Source: Prorocentrum cordatum
Lineage: Eukaryota; Sar; Dinophyceae; Prorocentrales; Prorocentraceae
Length of the DNA stretch: 53,901 nucleotides
Direction: 5' to 3'
NCBI GenBank assembly: GCA_963575745.1
Contig: CAUYUJ010022047.1
Location: forward strand, 55,001-108,901
Below the pieces are notes generated by a model that saw nothing but the letters and a program-made list of their open reading frames with translations, had not been told where the DNA came from and searched no databases. Both the position numbers and the translations under genes were made by a program. Shown piece after piece: positions 19,821 through 30,711 of this stretch. The first letter of the stretch is position 1, and each line of letters begins with the position of its first letter.

Positions 19821-22239
19821 AATTTTGGGTAGTAATGATCCCGGGAGGTCCCGTTTGACATGGTGTCGGGCTTTGGATTTGACATGGTGTCGGGCCCCTT
19901 CGAAAACCCGCCCCGGGAGGTCCCGTTTGGCATGGTGTCGGGCCCCGTCCGCGGCGGATGATCTCTGGTGGGGAATCGGGGCCAGATTCTCCACGGCGGA
20001 CAGTGCTAGTGTTTTTTTGCAGTTTTGGGTATATTTTGGTGATTTTCATTTTTTTTTGGGGTTATATTTTAATGATTTCTGGTGTTTTTTTGTGAGTTTT
20101 GGGTAATAATGGTCCCGGGAGGTCCCATTTGGCATGGTGTCGGTCCTTGGATTTGACATGGTGTCGGGCCCCTTCAAAACCCGCCCCGGGAGGTCCCGTT
20201 TGGCATGGTGTCGGGCCCCGTCCGCGGCGGATGGTCTCTGGTGGGGAATCGAGGCCAGATTCTCCACGGGAGACCCCCCGCCGCGGACAGTGCTAGTGTT
20301 TTTTTGCAGTTTTGGGCATATTTTGGTGATTTTCATTTTTTTTTTTTTTGTTTGTGATTTTATTTGTTGTTTTTTTTTTTTTTGTTTGTGATTTTGGCTA
20401 TATTTCAATGATTTCTAGTGTTTTTTTGCAGTTTTGGGTAATAATGGTCCCGGGAGGTCCCGTTTGGCATGGTGTCGGGCCTTGGATTTGACATGGTGTC
20501 GGGCCCCTTCGAAAACCCGCCCCGGGAGGTCCCGTTTGGCATGGTGTCGGGCCCCGTGCGCGGCGGATGGTCTCTGGTGGGGAATCGGGGCCAGATTCTC
20601 CACGGGAGACCCCCCGCCGCGGACATTGCTATTGTTTTTTTTTTTTTTTTGCAGTTTTGGGTAGTAATGGTCCCGGGAGGTCCCGTTTGCCATGGTGTCG
20701 GGCTTTAGATTTGACATGGTGTCGGGCCCCTTCGAGAACCCGCCCCGTGAGGTCCCGTTTGGCATGGTGTCGGGCCCCGTCCGCGGCGGATGGTCTCTGG
20801 TGGGGAATCGGGGCCAGATTCTCCACGGGAGACCCCCCGCCGCGGACAGGGCTAGTGTTTTTTTGCAGTTTTGGGCATATTTTGGTGATTTTCAGTGTTT
20901 TGTTTTGTGATTTTGGCCATATGTTAATGATTTCTAGTGTTTTTTTTGAGTTTTGGGTAGTAATGGTCCCGGGAGGTCCCGTTTGGCATGGTGTCGGGCC
21001 TTGGATTTGACATGGTGTCGGGCCCCTTCGAAAACCCGCCCCGGGAGATCCCGTTTGGCATGGTGTCGGGCCCCGTCCGCAGCGGATGGTCTCTGGTGGG
21101 GAATCGGGGCCAGATTCTCCACGGGAGACCCCCCGCCGCGGACAGTGCTGATGTTTTTTTGCAGTTTTGGGTATATTTTGGTGATTTTCCGTGTGTGTTT
21201 TTTGTTTTGTTTTTTTGTTTTTTTGTGATTTTAGCTATATTTTAATGATTTCTGGTGTTTTTTTTTTGCAGTTTTGGATAGTAATGGTCCTGGGAGATCC
21301 CGTTTGGCATGGTGTCAGGCCTTGGATTTGACATGGTGTCGGGCCCCTTCGAAAACCCGCCCCGGGAGGTCCCGTTTGGCATGGTGTCGGGCCCCGTCCG
21401 CGGCGGATGGTCTCTGGTGGGGAATCGGGGCCAGATTCTCCACGGGAGACCCCCCGCCGCGGACAGTGATGATGTTTTTTTTGCAGTTTTGGGTATATTT
21501 TGGTGATTTTCAGTGTTTTTTGTTGTGATTTTGGTTTTATTTTAATGATTTCTGGTGTTTTTTTGCAGTTTTGGGTAGTAATGGTCCCGGGAGGTCCCGT
21601 TTGGCATGGTGTCGGGCCCCGTCCGCGGCGGATGGTCTCTGGTGGGGAATCGGGGCCAGATTCTCCACGGGAGACCCCCCGCCGCGGACAGTGCTAGTGT
21701 TTGTTTGCAGTTTTGGGTATATTTTGATGATTTTCAGTGTTTTTTGTTATGATTTTGGTTTTATTTTAATGATTTTTACTGTTTTTGCAGTTTTCGGTAG
21801 TAATGGTCCCGGGAGGTCCCGTTTGGCATGGTGTCGGGCCTTGGATTTGACATGGTGTCGAGCCCCTTCGAAAACCCGCCCCGGGAGGTCCCGTTTGGCA
21901 TGGTGTCGGGCCCCGTCCGCGGCGGATGGTCTCTGGTGGGGAATCGAGGCCAGATTCTCCACGGGAGACCCCCCGCCGCGGACAGTGCTGGTGTTTTTTT
22001 GGCAGTTTTGGGTATATTTTGGTGATTTTCATTTTTTTTTTATTTTTATTTTTTTATATGGGTTTGGCTATATTTTAATGATTTCTGTTGTTTTTTTGCA
22101 GTTTTGGGTAGTAATGGTCCCGGGAGGTCCCGTTTGGCATGGTGTCGGGCCTTGGATTTGACATGGTGTCGAGCCCCTTCGAAAACCCGCCCCGGGAGGT
22201 CCTGTTTGGCATGGTGTCGGGCCCCGTCCGCGACGGATC

Positions 22240-22742
22240 CATTGACAGATCCATTGACAGATCCATGGACAGATCCGTTGACAGCGCCGTTGACGGATCT
22301 GTTGGCAGCACTGATGACAAGCGTGTTGACAGCGCCGGTGGCAGCGCTATTGACAAATCCGTTGACAACACTATTGACAGACGTATGGACAGTGCCATTG
22401 ACAGCGCCGTTGACAGCGCCGTTGACAGATCCGTTGACAGGCCCATTGATAAGCTTGTTGACAGCACTGGTGACAGGCCCGTTGACAAGCTTGTTGACAG
22501 TGCCGTGGGCAGGCCTGACGACTGCGCGAGTGTCAGACCTGGTGACAGCGCTATTCAGAGCTCCGTTAACACCACCGCTGGCAAGCGTATGGACAGCGCC
22601 ATTGACAGCGCCGTTGACGGCGCCGTTGACAGATCCGTTGACAGGCCCGTTGACAAGCTTGTTGACAGCACTGGTGGCAGGCCCGTTGACAAGTTTGGTG
22701 CCAATGCCGTGGGCAAGCCTGTTGACAGGCCTATGACAGGCG
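22240..22742 (+). repeat. 15-bp-type minisatellite inside array 2 hairpin arm
   Basis: Counterpart of 2100-2603, with the same order of GTTGACAG-type units. Both have a degenerate stretch with GGCCTGACGACTGCGCGAG, the same insertion point in the left hairpin arm, and nearly the same length (503 against 504 bp). Confidence 0.9.
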
Positions 22743-23912
22743 CGGTGGGGAATCGGGGCCAGATTCTCCACGGGAGACCCCCCGCCGCGGACAGGACCAG
22801 TGTTTTTTTGCAGTTTTGGGTATATTTTGATTATGTTCAATGTTTTTTTTTTTTTTTGTTGTTGTGATTTTGGCTTTATTTTAATGATTTCTGATTTTTT
22901 TGCAGTTTTGGGTAGTAATGGTCCCGGGAGGTCCCGTTTGACTTGGTGTCGGGCCTTGGATTTGACATGGTGTCGGGCCCCGGGAGATCCCGTTTTGCAT
23001 GGTTTCGGGCCCCGTCCGCGGCGGATGGTCTCTGGTGGAGAATCGAGGCCAGATTCTCCACGGGAGACCCCCCGCCGCGGACAATACTAGTGTTTGTTTG
23101 CAGTTTTGGGTATATTTTGGTGATTTTCAATGTTTTTCGTTGCGATTTTCGTTTTATTTTAATGATTTCTAGTGTTTTTTTGCAGTTTTGGGTAGTAATG
23201 GTCCCGGGAGGTCCCGTTTGGCGTGGTGTCGGGCCTTGGATTTGACATGTTGTCGGGCCCCTTCGAAAACCCGCCCCGGGAGGTCCCGTTTGGCATGGTG
23301 TCAGACCCCGTCCGCGGCGGATGGTCTCTGGTGGGGAAACGGGGCCAGATTCTCCACGGGAGACCCCCCGTCGCGGACAGGGCTATTGTTTTTTTGCAGT
23401 TTTGGGTAATAATGATCCCGGGAGATCCCGTTTGATATGGTGTCGGGCCTTAGATTTGACATGATGTCGAACCCCTTCGAAAACCCGCCCTGGGAGATCC
23501 CGATTGGCATGGTGTCGGGCCCCGTCCACGGCGGATGGTCTCTGATGGGGAATCGGGGCCAGATTCTCCACGGGAGACCCCCCGCCGCGGACAGTGCTTG
23601 TGTTTTTTTTGCAGTTTTGGGTATATTTTGGTGATTTTCACTGTTTTTTTGAGATTTTGGCTGTATTTTAATGATTTCTAATGTTTTTTTTTTGCAGTTT
23701 TGGATACTAATGGTCCCGGGAGAACCCGTTTGGCATGGTGTCGGAACCTTGGAATTTGACATGAAAGTCGGGCCCCTTCGAGACCCGCCCGCCCGGGAGG
23801 TCCCCGTGGCATGGGTCGGGCCCCGTCCGCGGCGGATGGTCTCTGTGGGAATCGGGCCATGATTTCCACGGGAGACCCCCCGCCGCGGACAGTTGGCTAA
23901 TGTTTGTTTTGC

Positions 23913-23916
<4 letters not shown>

Positions 23917-23988
<72 letters not shown>
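23917..23988 (+). repeat. Homopolymer T tract (about 72 nt)
   Basis: Uninterrupted T run after a degraded unit hairpin, followed by the normal GTGATTTTGGCTATATTTT part of the unit. Confidence 0.9.
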
Positions 23989-23989
<1 letters not shown>

Positions 23990-24444
23990 TGATTTTGGCT
24001 ATATTTTAAATGAATTTCTAGTTTTTTTTTTTTTTTTTTTTTTTGGTTTTTTTGCAGTTTTGGGTAGTAATGGTCCCGGGAGATCCCGTTTGGCAAGATG
24101 TCGAGCCTTGGATTTCACATGGTGTCGGGCCCCTTCGAAAATCCGCCCCGGGAGATCCCGTTTGTCATGGTGTCGGGCCCCGTCCGCGGCGGATGCTCTC
24201 TGGTGGGGAATCGGGGCCAGATTCTCCACGGGAGACCCCCCGCCGCGGACAATGCTAGTGTTTTTTTTTTGTTTTTTTTTTATTTTTTTTTTTTTTTTTT
24301 TTTTTGTTTTTTTTTTTTTTTTTTTTTTTATATATATATATAATATATAATATATATATTTTATAATACTGTTGTATTTTAATGAATTTCTAGTGTTTTT
24401 TTTTTTTTTTTTTTTTTGCAATTTTGGATATCAATGGTCCCGGG

Positions 24445-24985
24445 AGGGCGTCAGCCGAGTAAAGGCTTCAGAGGAATAGAGGCGTCACGGGCGTCATCGG
24501 TCTTCAGGCGAATAGAGGCGTCAGACAGAATAGAGGCGTCAGGAGCGTCAGCGAGCGTCAGCCGAATAGAGGCGTCAGCCAGAATAGAGGCGTCACAGGC
24601 GTCATCGAGCGTCAGCCGAATAAAGGCGTCAGAGGGATAGAGGCGTCACGAGCGTCATCGGTCTTCAGGCGAATAGAGGCGTCAGGCAGAATAGAGGCGT
24701 CAGGAGCGTCAGCGGGCGTCAGCCGAATAGAGGCGTCACACCGAATAGAGGCGTCACGGCTGTCAGCGATCGTCTGGCGCATAGGAACGACAGGGCAAAT
24801 TCGGCGCCGAGCGAATAAAGGCGTCAGACGAATAGAGGCGTCAGAGGCGTCATCGGGCGTCAGGCCAATAGAGGCGTCAGCCAGAATAGAGGCGTCACAG
24901 GCGTCATCGAGCGTCAGGCGAATAGAGTCTTCAAAAAGAGTCTTCAACACAATAGAGTCTTCAAATAGAGTCTTCATCTTCAGGC
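24445..24985 (-). repeat. GAATAGAGGCGTCAG minisatellite (GAAGAC family, reverse orientation)
   Basis: Units of about 15-16 bp, AATAGAGGCGTCANNCG. The final part reads AATAGAGTCTTCAAA and ends CTTCATCTTCAGGCCGAATGG. Read on the minus strand this gives CCTGAAGATGAAGACTCTAT, which matches the start of the 10470 and 11945 copies. It is joined directly to a truncated array 2 unit. Confidence 0.85.
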
Positions 24986-25013
24986 CGAATGGGGAACCCA
25001 CCGGGCCACCCCC

Positions 25014-25015
<2 letters not shown>

Positions 25016-25045
<30 letters not shown>
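25016..25045. repeat. TA microsatellite followed by GT run
   Basis: Fifteen TA units, then T and GT/G runs to about 25075. Confidence 0.95.
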
Positions 25046-25048
<3 letters not shown>

Positions 25049-25059
25049 TTTTTGTGTGT

Positions 25060-26185
25060 GTGTGTGGGGGGGGGTCAATTTAAAAAACCGTTTTGCAATT
25101 AAAAACACATCATTGTTTGGTCCCCCAGGTTGGCGTTTTTTTTGTTGTTGTTGTAATTTTTGTTTTTTTTTTGTCGGGCAGGCCTGGACCCCCCGCTCCT
25201 CTGAGTTGGCGCAATGGAATTCTATTTGAAGGCCGCACAATAGGGATCAATTTGAAACCCGCCACAAAGGAAATCAGTTTGTAATCCGCCAAAGGGGGAC
25301 TCAACTTGTAGATCTGCCGCAAAGGGAATCCTTTTGTAATCCGCCACAAAGGGAACCAACATGTAATCCGCTACAAAGGGGATCGCCGGCTCAGAGGAGC
25401 GGGGGGTGGGGGCCTGGCCGACGCAACAGACAAAGGAGATAAACAAGACAAAAAAAACAACCTGGGGGACCAAAAACGCTGTGTTTTTAATTGTGAAGCG
25501 GTTTTTACTTGAAAACCCCAAAACACAGAAAAACCAATTTGGAGGCAAAGAAAACCTGTGTTTTTTTTACAGTGTTTGCGCATTTACAACTTGATTTTTA
25601 TTGTGGGGCTTTCAAATGAAATCCTTTTGTGGGGATTCACGAATTGTTTCCTTTTTGTGTGCGATGCAAAGGAAATCGCTTTATGCAGGCTTACACATTG
25701 TGTTCTACTGTGTGGCGTTGTAGCCCACCACTATGGAATCAACTTGTAAATGCGCAAACACTGTAAAAACCACACAGGTTTTGCCTCCAAGTTTTTTGTT
25801 TTTGTTTTGTTTGTTTGTGTTTTTGGGTTTTCAATTAAAAACCGCTTTACAATTAAAAAACAGCGCTTTTGGTCCCCAACTTTTTTTTTTGTATTTAAAT
25901 TTTTGTCTTTTTCGTCGGCCAGGCCCGGACCCCCCGCCTCTCCGAGCTGGCGCAATGGAGTTCGATTTGAAGGCCGCATAATAGGGATCAAATTGAAATC
26001 CGCCACAAAGGAAATCAGTTTGTAATCCGCCAAAAGGGGGCTCAAATTGTAGATCTGCCGCAAAGGGAATCCTTTAGTATAATCCGCCACAATGGGAATC
26101 AACATGTAATCCGATACAAAGGGAATCAGCTTGTAATCCGCCACAAAAGGAATCAACTTGAAATCTTCCACACATTGCATCAATG
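25060..26185. repeat. Foldback complex with CCGCCACAAAGGGAATC repeats
   Basis: A block with AACCGNTTNNCAATTAAAAA, a TGGTCCCCCAGGTTG-like part and GGCCNGGNCCCCCCGC occurs three times: plus at about 25070-25205, minus at about 25390-25560, plus at about 25790-25945. Between and after the copies are 23-25-bp units (GTAATCCGCCACAAAGGGAATC) at 25250-25385 and 25985-26170. ACAGTGTTTGCGCATTTACAA (25569-25590) and its complement (25745-25766) tighten the central palindrome. No coding frame is supported. A mobile foldback element is one reading. Confidence 0.75.
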
Positions 26186-26189
26186 TGTG

Positions 26190-26416
26190 TCAAACGGTCA
26201 GTGGCAAATCTCCGACGTCCAGGGATCCTGGTGTAATCCTCAAACCTCACGTAATCCGTTAAACAGACCCAGTTGGTGGTCCTCTATGGACACGCGCACC
26301 GCATTCCCGCAAAGAGTTTCCTCGCTTTCACAATTCCATAGATCGCGAGCGTGTTTCACGACTGCAGCCTGCCGCCGCCCCGCGAGGGCTTTCTGAGGCT
26401 TCTGATAAGGGGGGCA
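26190..26416. other. Low-copy interval; possible minus-strand coding remnant
   Basis: No repeat partner was seen. The minus strand is open for about 60 codons with ordinary-looking composition (ending at 26240), running into the VNTR-2 leader. It might be a gene piece cut by the element, but I cannot assign it. Confidence 0.3.
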
Positions 26417-28402
26417 TTTTTTCCCAACCATCCTGTGGTGTTGGGTCCTCGTTTTGAAGAGACGGTGCCCGCGTCCTCTCCTCTCCTCTCCTCCTCTTCC
26501 CCCTCCTCCCTCCTCCCCCTCCTTGCCTCTGCTCTCGGCACACCTCTCACGCGTTTCGTAGCCCCATAGGGAGCTCCACCGAAGGCCCCAGTGGGGGTGT
26601 CCACATGCGGTTCCCCCACCCAGGGCAGCGTTTCGTGGCCCCATAGGGAGCTCCACCGAAGGCCCCAGTGGGGGTGTCCACATGCGGTTCCCCCACCCAG
26701 GGCAGCGTTTCGTAGCCCCAGAGGGAGCTCCACCGAAGGCCCCAGTGGGGGTGTCCACATGCGGTTCCCCCACCCAGGGCAGCGTTTCGTAGCCCCATAG
26801 GGAGCTCCACCGAAGGCCCCAGTGGGGGTGTCCACATGCGGTTCCCCCACCCAGGGCAGCGTTTCGTAGCCCCATAGGGAGCTCCACCGAAGGCCCCAGT
26901 GGGGGTGTTCGCATGCGGTTCCCCCACCCAGGGCAGCGTTTCGTGGCCCCATAGGGAGCTCCACCGAAGGCCCCAGTGGGGGTGTTCGCATGCGGTTCCC
27001 CCACCCAGGGCAGCGTTTCGTGGCCCCATAGGGAGCTCCACCGAAGGCCCCAGTGGGGGTGTCCACATGCGGTTCCCCCACCCAGGGCAGCGTTTCGTGG
27101 CCCCATATAGGGAGCTCCACCGAAGGCCCCAGTGGGGGTGTCCACATGCGGTTCCCCCACCCAGGGCAGCGTTTCGTAGCCCCATAGGGAGCTCCACCGA
27201 AGGCCCCAGTGGGGGTGTCCACATGCGGTTCCCCCGCGTACCCATAGGGAGCTCCACCGAGGCCCCAGTGGGGGTTCGTTTCCCCACCCAGCAGCCGCGG
27301 GAGCTCCACCGAAAGGCCCCAGTGGCCACATGCGGTTTTCGTAGCCCATAGCTCCATGGGGGGTCCACATGCGTTCCCCACAGCGTTTCCCCCATAGGGA
27401 GCTCCACCGAAGGCCCCAGTGGGGGTGTTCGCATGCGGTTCCCCCACCCAGGGCAGCGTTTCGTGGCCCCATAGGGAGCTCCACCGAAGGCCCCAGTGGG
27501 GGTGTCCACATGCGGTTCCCCCACCCAGGGCAGCGTTTCGTGCCCCCATAGGGAGCTCCACCGAAGGCCCCAGTGGGGGTGTCCACATGCGGTTCCCCCA
27601 CCCAGGGCAGCGTTTCGTGGCCCCATAGGGAGCTCCACCGAAGGCCCCAGTGGGGGTGTCCGCATGCGGTTCCCCCACCCAGGCAGCGTTTCGTGGCCCC
27701 ATAGGAGCTCACCAAGAAGACCCCAGTGGGGGTGTCCACATGCGGTTCCCCCACCCAGGGCAGCGTTTCGTGGCCCCATAGGGAGCTCCACCGAAGGCCC
27801 CAGTGGGGGTGTTTGCATGCGTCTCCCCCACCCAGGGCAGCGTTTCGTGGCCCCATATAGGGAGCTCCACCGAAGGCCCCAGTGGGGGTGTTCGCATGCG
27901 GTTCCCCCACCCAGGGCAGCGTTTCGTAGCCCCATAGGGAGCTCCACCGAAGGCCCCAGTGGGGGTGTTCGCATGCGGTTCCCCCACCCAGGGCAGCGTT
28001 TCGTGGCCCCATAGGGAGCTCCACCGAAGGCCCCAGTGGGCTTGCTCTCGCATGCGGTTCCCCACCCAGGGCAGCGCTTCGTGGCCCCATAGGGAGCTCC
28101 ACCGAAGTGCCCCCGTGGTTCGCAGCATGCGCTTTCCCCCACCCAGGCAGCGTTTCGTGCCCCATAGGGAGCTCCACCGAAGGCCCCAGTGGCGCAGTTC
28201 GCATGCGGTTCCCCCACCCAGGGCAGCGTTTCGTAGCCCCATAGGGAGCTCCACCGAAGGCCCGCCCCGGTGGCGCAGTCCGCATGCGGTTCCCCCTATC
28301 CAAGGCAGCGCTTCGTGGCCCCATATGGAGCCCCACCGAAAGCGGCACCCACAACGCGTTACCAACAATTGCTTATGGTTGGGTCTTTCGCCAGGATAAT
28401 TT
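26417..28402 (+). mobile_element. Composite repeat element VNTR-2 (complete)
   Basis: Fixed leader 26417-26470 (TTTTTTCCCAACCATCCTG, hairpin with GTGTTGGG, then CTCGTTTTGAAGAGACGG). A pyrimidine tract follows (26471-26545), then about 23 tandem units of 77 bp (26548-28345). The fixed tail is 28346-28402 (TATGGTTGGG, CTTTCGCCAGGATAAT). Units near 27235-27400 are deleted or scrambled. Units within 50 bp of the tail carry GGCGCAGTNCGCATGCGG, as in VNTR-1. The long minus-strand open frames here are repeat by-products. No protein for movement is encoded, so any mobility would be non-autonomous. Confidence 0.8.
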
Positions 28403-28424
28403 TTTGTTTTTTTGCAATTTCTTC

Positions 28425-28557
28425 CCTTCTGCCCTCTTTTGTCCCCTTTGCTCCTTTTGTCCCCTTGTGTCCTCTCTTTGTTCACTTTTGTTCTCTTTGT
28501 CCCCTTTTGTCCCTTTTGTCCCTTTTGCTTCTTTTGTCCCCTCTGTCTCCTCTTTGG
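28425..28557 (+). repeat. TTTTGTCCCC simple tandem repeat
   Basis: About 13 units of roughly 10 bp, CTTTTGTCCCC and variants, between the VNTR-2 tail and the point where the transposase-like homology stops (about 28558). Confidence 0.85.
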
Positions 28558-29374
28558 CGCGTTCCGCTCGGTCTGAATGAACACGTTGCAGAAACATGCT
28601 TTCAGTTGCAGATGGAATGCTTCATTCCTTGTGGTCCCGTACATCATCTGAACGCGGGGGATCTTTGCAATGAATCTACCGAGATTCAAGAGGTACTCAA
28701 GCTGCGCAGGTGAGGTTGCATATCGCAAGCTCGCAAGGACAGTAGTCCTCTTGCTGGTCGTCTTATTCATCTCCAGCGGGAACATCTTGCACAAGGCAGC
28801 GATGTCCTTAATGAAGGAGACGGCGTTGCGATGCGGTCGCTCGGGGTAGCCCTCGGCCTCGATCGCCGACATGGCTCTCGCCGCAGAGGCGTCCGACAGC
28901 GAGAACATCGCATCTCCCAATGAAAGCGAGTCCGTCCGCCGTCGCTGCCCACGGAAATACGGCTTGCCATCGTCCAGGCCTTTCGAGATTTTCACTATGC
29001 ATCGGCGGATGAGATTCGATAGCAGAGTGCGCTTCTCGCTGGGCGCCTGCTCGACCTTGAGCGCGACGTGCAGGGGGTCCTTGGAGAGGCATTGCAGCCG
29101 CGGGAACGCGGCGCGGAGGGCCAGGTTTTCCAAAGAGATGGGCGCGTCAGAACAGATCATGCGCACCTGCGTCGCGCCGTTCGCGTGGCCGACGGCTTCG
29201 AGCAAAGCCTTCCCCAGGGTTTGCAAGCGGGGCGCTGGGGGGCGGGGCGGCAGCCGAACGCGTTATTGTTTAAGCGATTTCTACAGATAACTGACGCGCA
29301 CAAAAGCGAGGCCCCCCTCCCTTCTCGCCCGGATTGATAACGATGTATCGGCGTTTCTGTCGTTGCGATTTAAC
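28558..29374 (-). repeat. Left arm of 0.8-kb inverted repeat
   Basis: Reverse complement of 30712-31533, about 817 bp, high identity with scattered differences. The inner edge is CGTTGCGATTTAAC (29361-29374), the outer edge GCGTTCCGCTCGG. It contains the C-terminal half of the transposase-like gene. Confidence 0.88.
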
Positions 29375-30600
29375 GCAGCTGGCGCGAGCTAAATGCACCG
29401 TCGCCCCGTCCTCGGTTAGTTAGTTCCCCTAGCCGCCGCCCCGCCTACTGCCGCCCCGATCGCAAACCCTCGGCCTTCTTCGCATGCGCGAATGCCTCCG
29501 ACGGCGCCGGCTTCACCAAGAGAGCCGAGTCCATGCGCTGAACCGACGACTGGGCGTGGGCGCCGGGCTTCCGTGCACCACCGGGTGCTCCATGTTGCGC
29601 CTGGTGCAAAACCGAAAGCAGGGTTGAGCACTGCCCGTCAATGCCGATCACAGTCTTGTCCGCCTCCTCGCGGCACTTCCCCATCATGTTTTTGATGCGG
29701 CAATGTTTCAACAAACCCTCTACGAATGTCAAATGAATGCGAGCATCGTCTGGAAAAAGATACCGGGAGAAACCTGCTGCGTCCGTCACGTGCGCCCAAG
29801 CTTGCTTCTTGGACCCCTTGGTGTCCGGGTGGAGTAAGGCGGGCAGGAGCGACGCCAAGAAGTCATTCGTGCAGTGATAATGGTCGCTGACTCGGTGGAA
29901 TGACTCTGCGTCCGCGCGTAGAATGAAACGAGTGCGCTCGCCAGCATCGAGCAGGGGGGCTGTGTGTCGATCGGAGTCAGTCCACGTAAGCTGATGCCCC
30001 ACCTCGTCCCGAGATGGACACTCCTCACACCCCTTCCGAATGAACTCAGCGCCCCGCAAAGCAGCGAGCGAGGCCCAGGCTCATCTCCGCCCGTAGTCCA
30101 GAGACTTGCAGGGCGCTGGCATATAGCCGAGTGGTTCCACATCGCATGGATTACACGCATCTGTTTGTTCGAGGCACCGCATAAGGTTTTGCCAACATGC
30201 ACATTGCGCACGTGGGAAACCAACTTATCTTTCCGCTGGAAGGTTTTGAAAGGGCACAACGGACAGTGCCACAAATCGTCTGGTCTGGCGGCGCCAGCGC
30301 TCCCTGCGTCGTTGAGGGTCGACAGACAGAGTAGCTTCGGCTTCTTGCCTCATCATCGCTGTGAGCTCCACTGGCGTCTTCGACTGGTAAGAAATTTTGC
30401 TGCCGCCGACGATGTCGTACGCTTTGTCGTCCATTGCAAGCAAATCCCCCCTCTGGCAAGATATCCAAATTAAAAAACACCAGGCGAACCACCCGGGGCC
30501 AGGCCATCCGGAATTCGTGCGGCAGAATGTCGATCTGCTGGCCGATCGAACTGTCCATGATAGAAAGCGAGCCGCCCCGACGAACTATCATCGCAAACAA
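28558..30600 (-). pseudogene. Transposase-like gene, minus-strand copy, broken
   Basis: Read from 30600 down to 28558, four frames carry protein-like segments. An N-terminal part (30600-30280) leads to a C2H2-type finger (CPLC ... HVRNVH, about 30270-30200). A long middle part (about 30050-29450) has an IGIDGQC motif near 29640. The C-terminal part (29226-28570) has ICSDAP near 29150 and GTTRNEAFH near 28630. The D, D, E order would fit a DDE transposase, but this is inference. Several frame changes in the N-terminal half and a non-coding interruption (29240-29440) make it a pseudogene. The C-terminal part itself is uninterrupted, then runs into the simple repeat at 28557, so the gene end is lost. 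Confidence 0.55.
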
Positions 30601-30711
30601 CGGCCAGTATCTGCTGAGTGTGGTTGCCAGCAGAGAAACTTGCGATCCTCCAGAGCTGCCGCAGATGATAAGACCTGACTACTTACCCGGCCCTCCGCGC
30701 CGCGCTCCTAA

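Larger units (their letters stand above)
18890..24440 (+). repeat. Hairpin-unit megarepeat array 2
   Basis: About 17 units of the array 1 type. Unit hairpins lie near 19027, 19318, 19536, 19945, 20219, 20555, 20777, 21074, 21397, 21620, 21914, 22226 (interrupted), 23010, 23310, 23522, 23823 and 24181. Some units lack the middle GGCATGGTGTCGGGCC part. T and AT tracts expand between units (19606-19790, 23917-23988, 24010-24045, 24260-24365). Rare variants near 21147-21330 equal those at 3331-3515 in array 1. No gene is supported on either strand. Confidence 0.9.

Noticed and set aside
18890-24440. Repeated TTTTTTGCAG strings as 3' splice sites of many small introns
   Set aside because: No coding parts lie between them and the donor side is not constant; they are part of the repeat unit.
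26240-28354. Minus-strand open frames of up to 704 codons across VNTR-2
   Set aside because: They follow the 77-bp unit with Trp/Gly/Pro-rich periodic sequence, occur in several frames at once and vanish at unit deletions. This is repeat-driven, not gene-driven.
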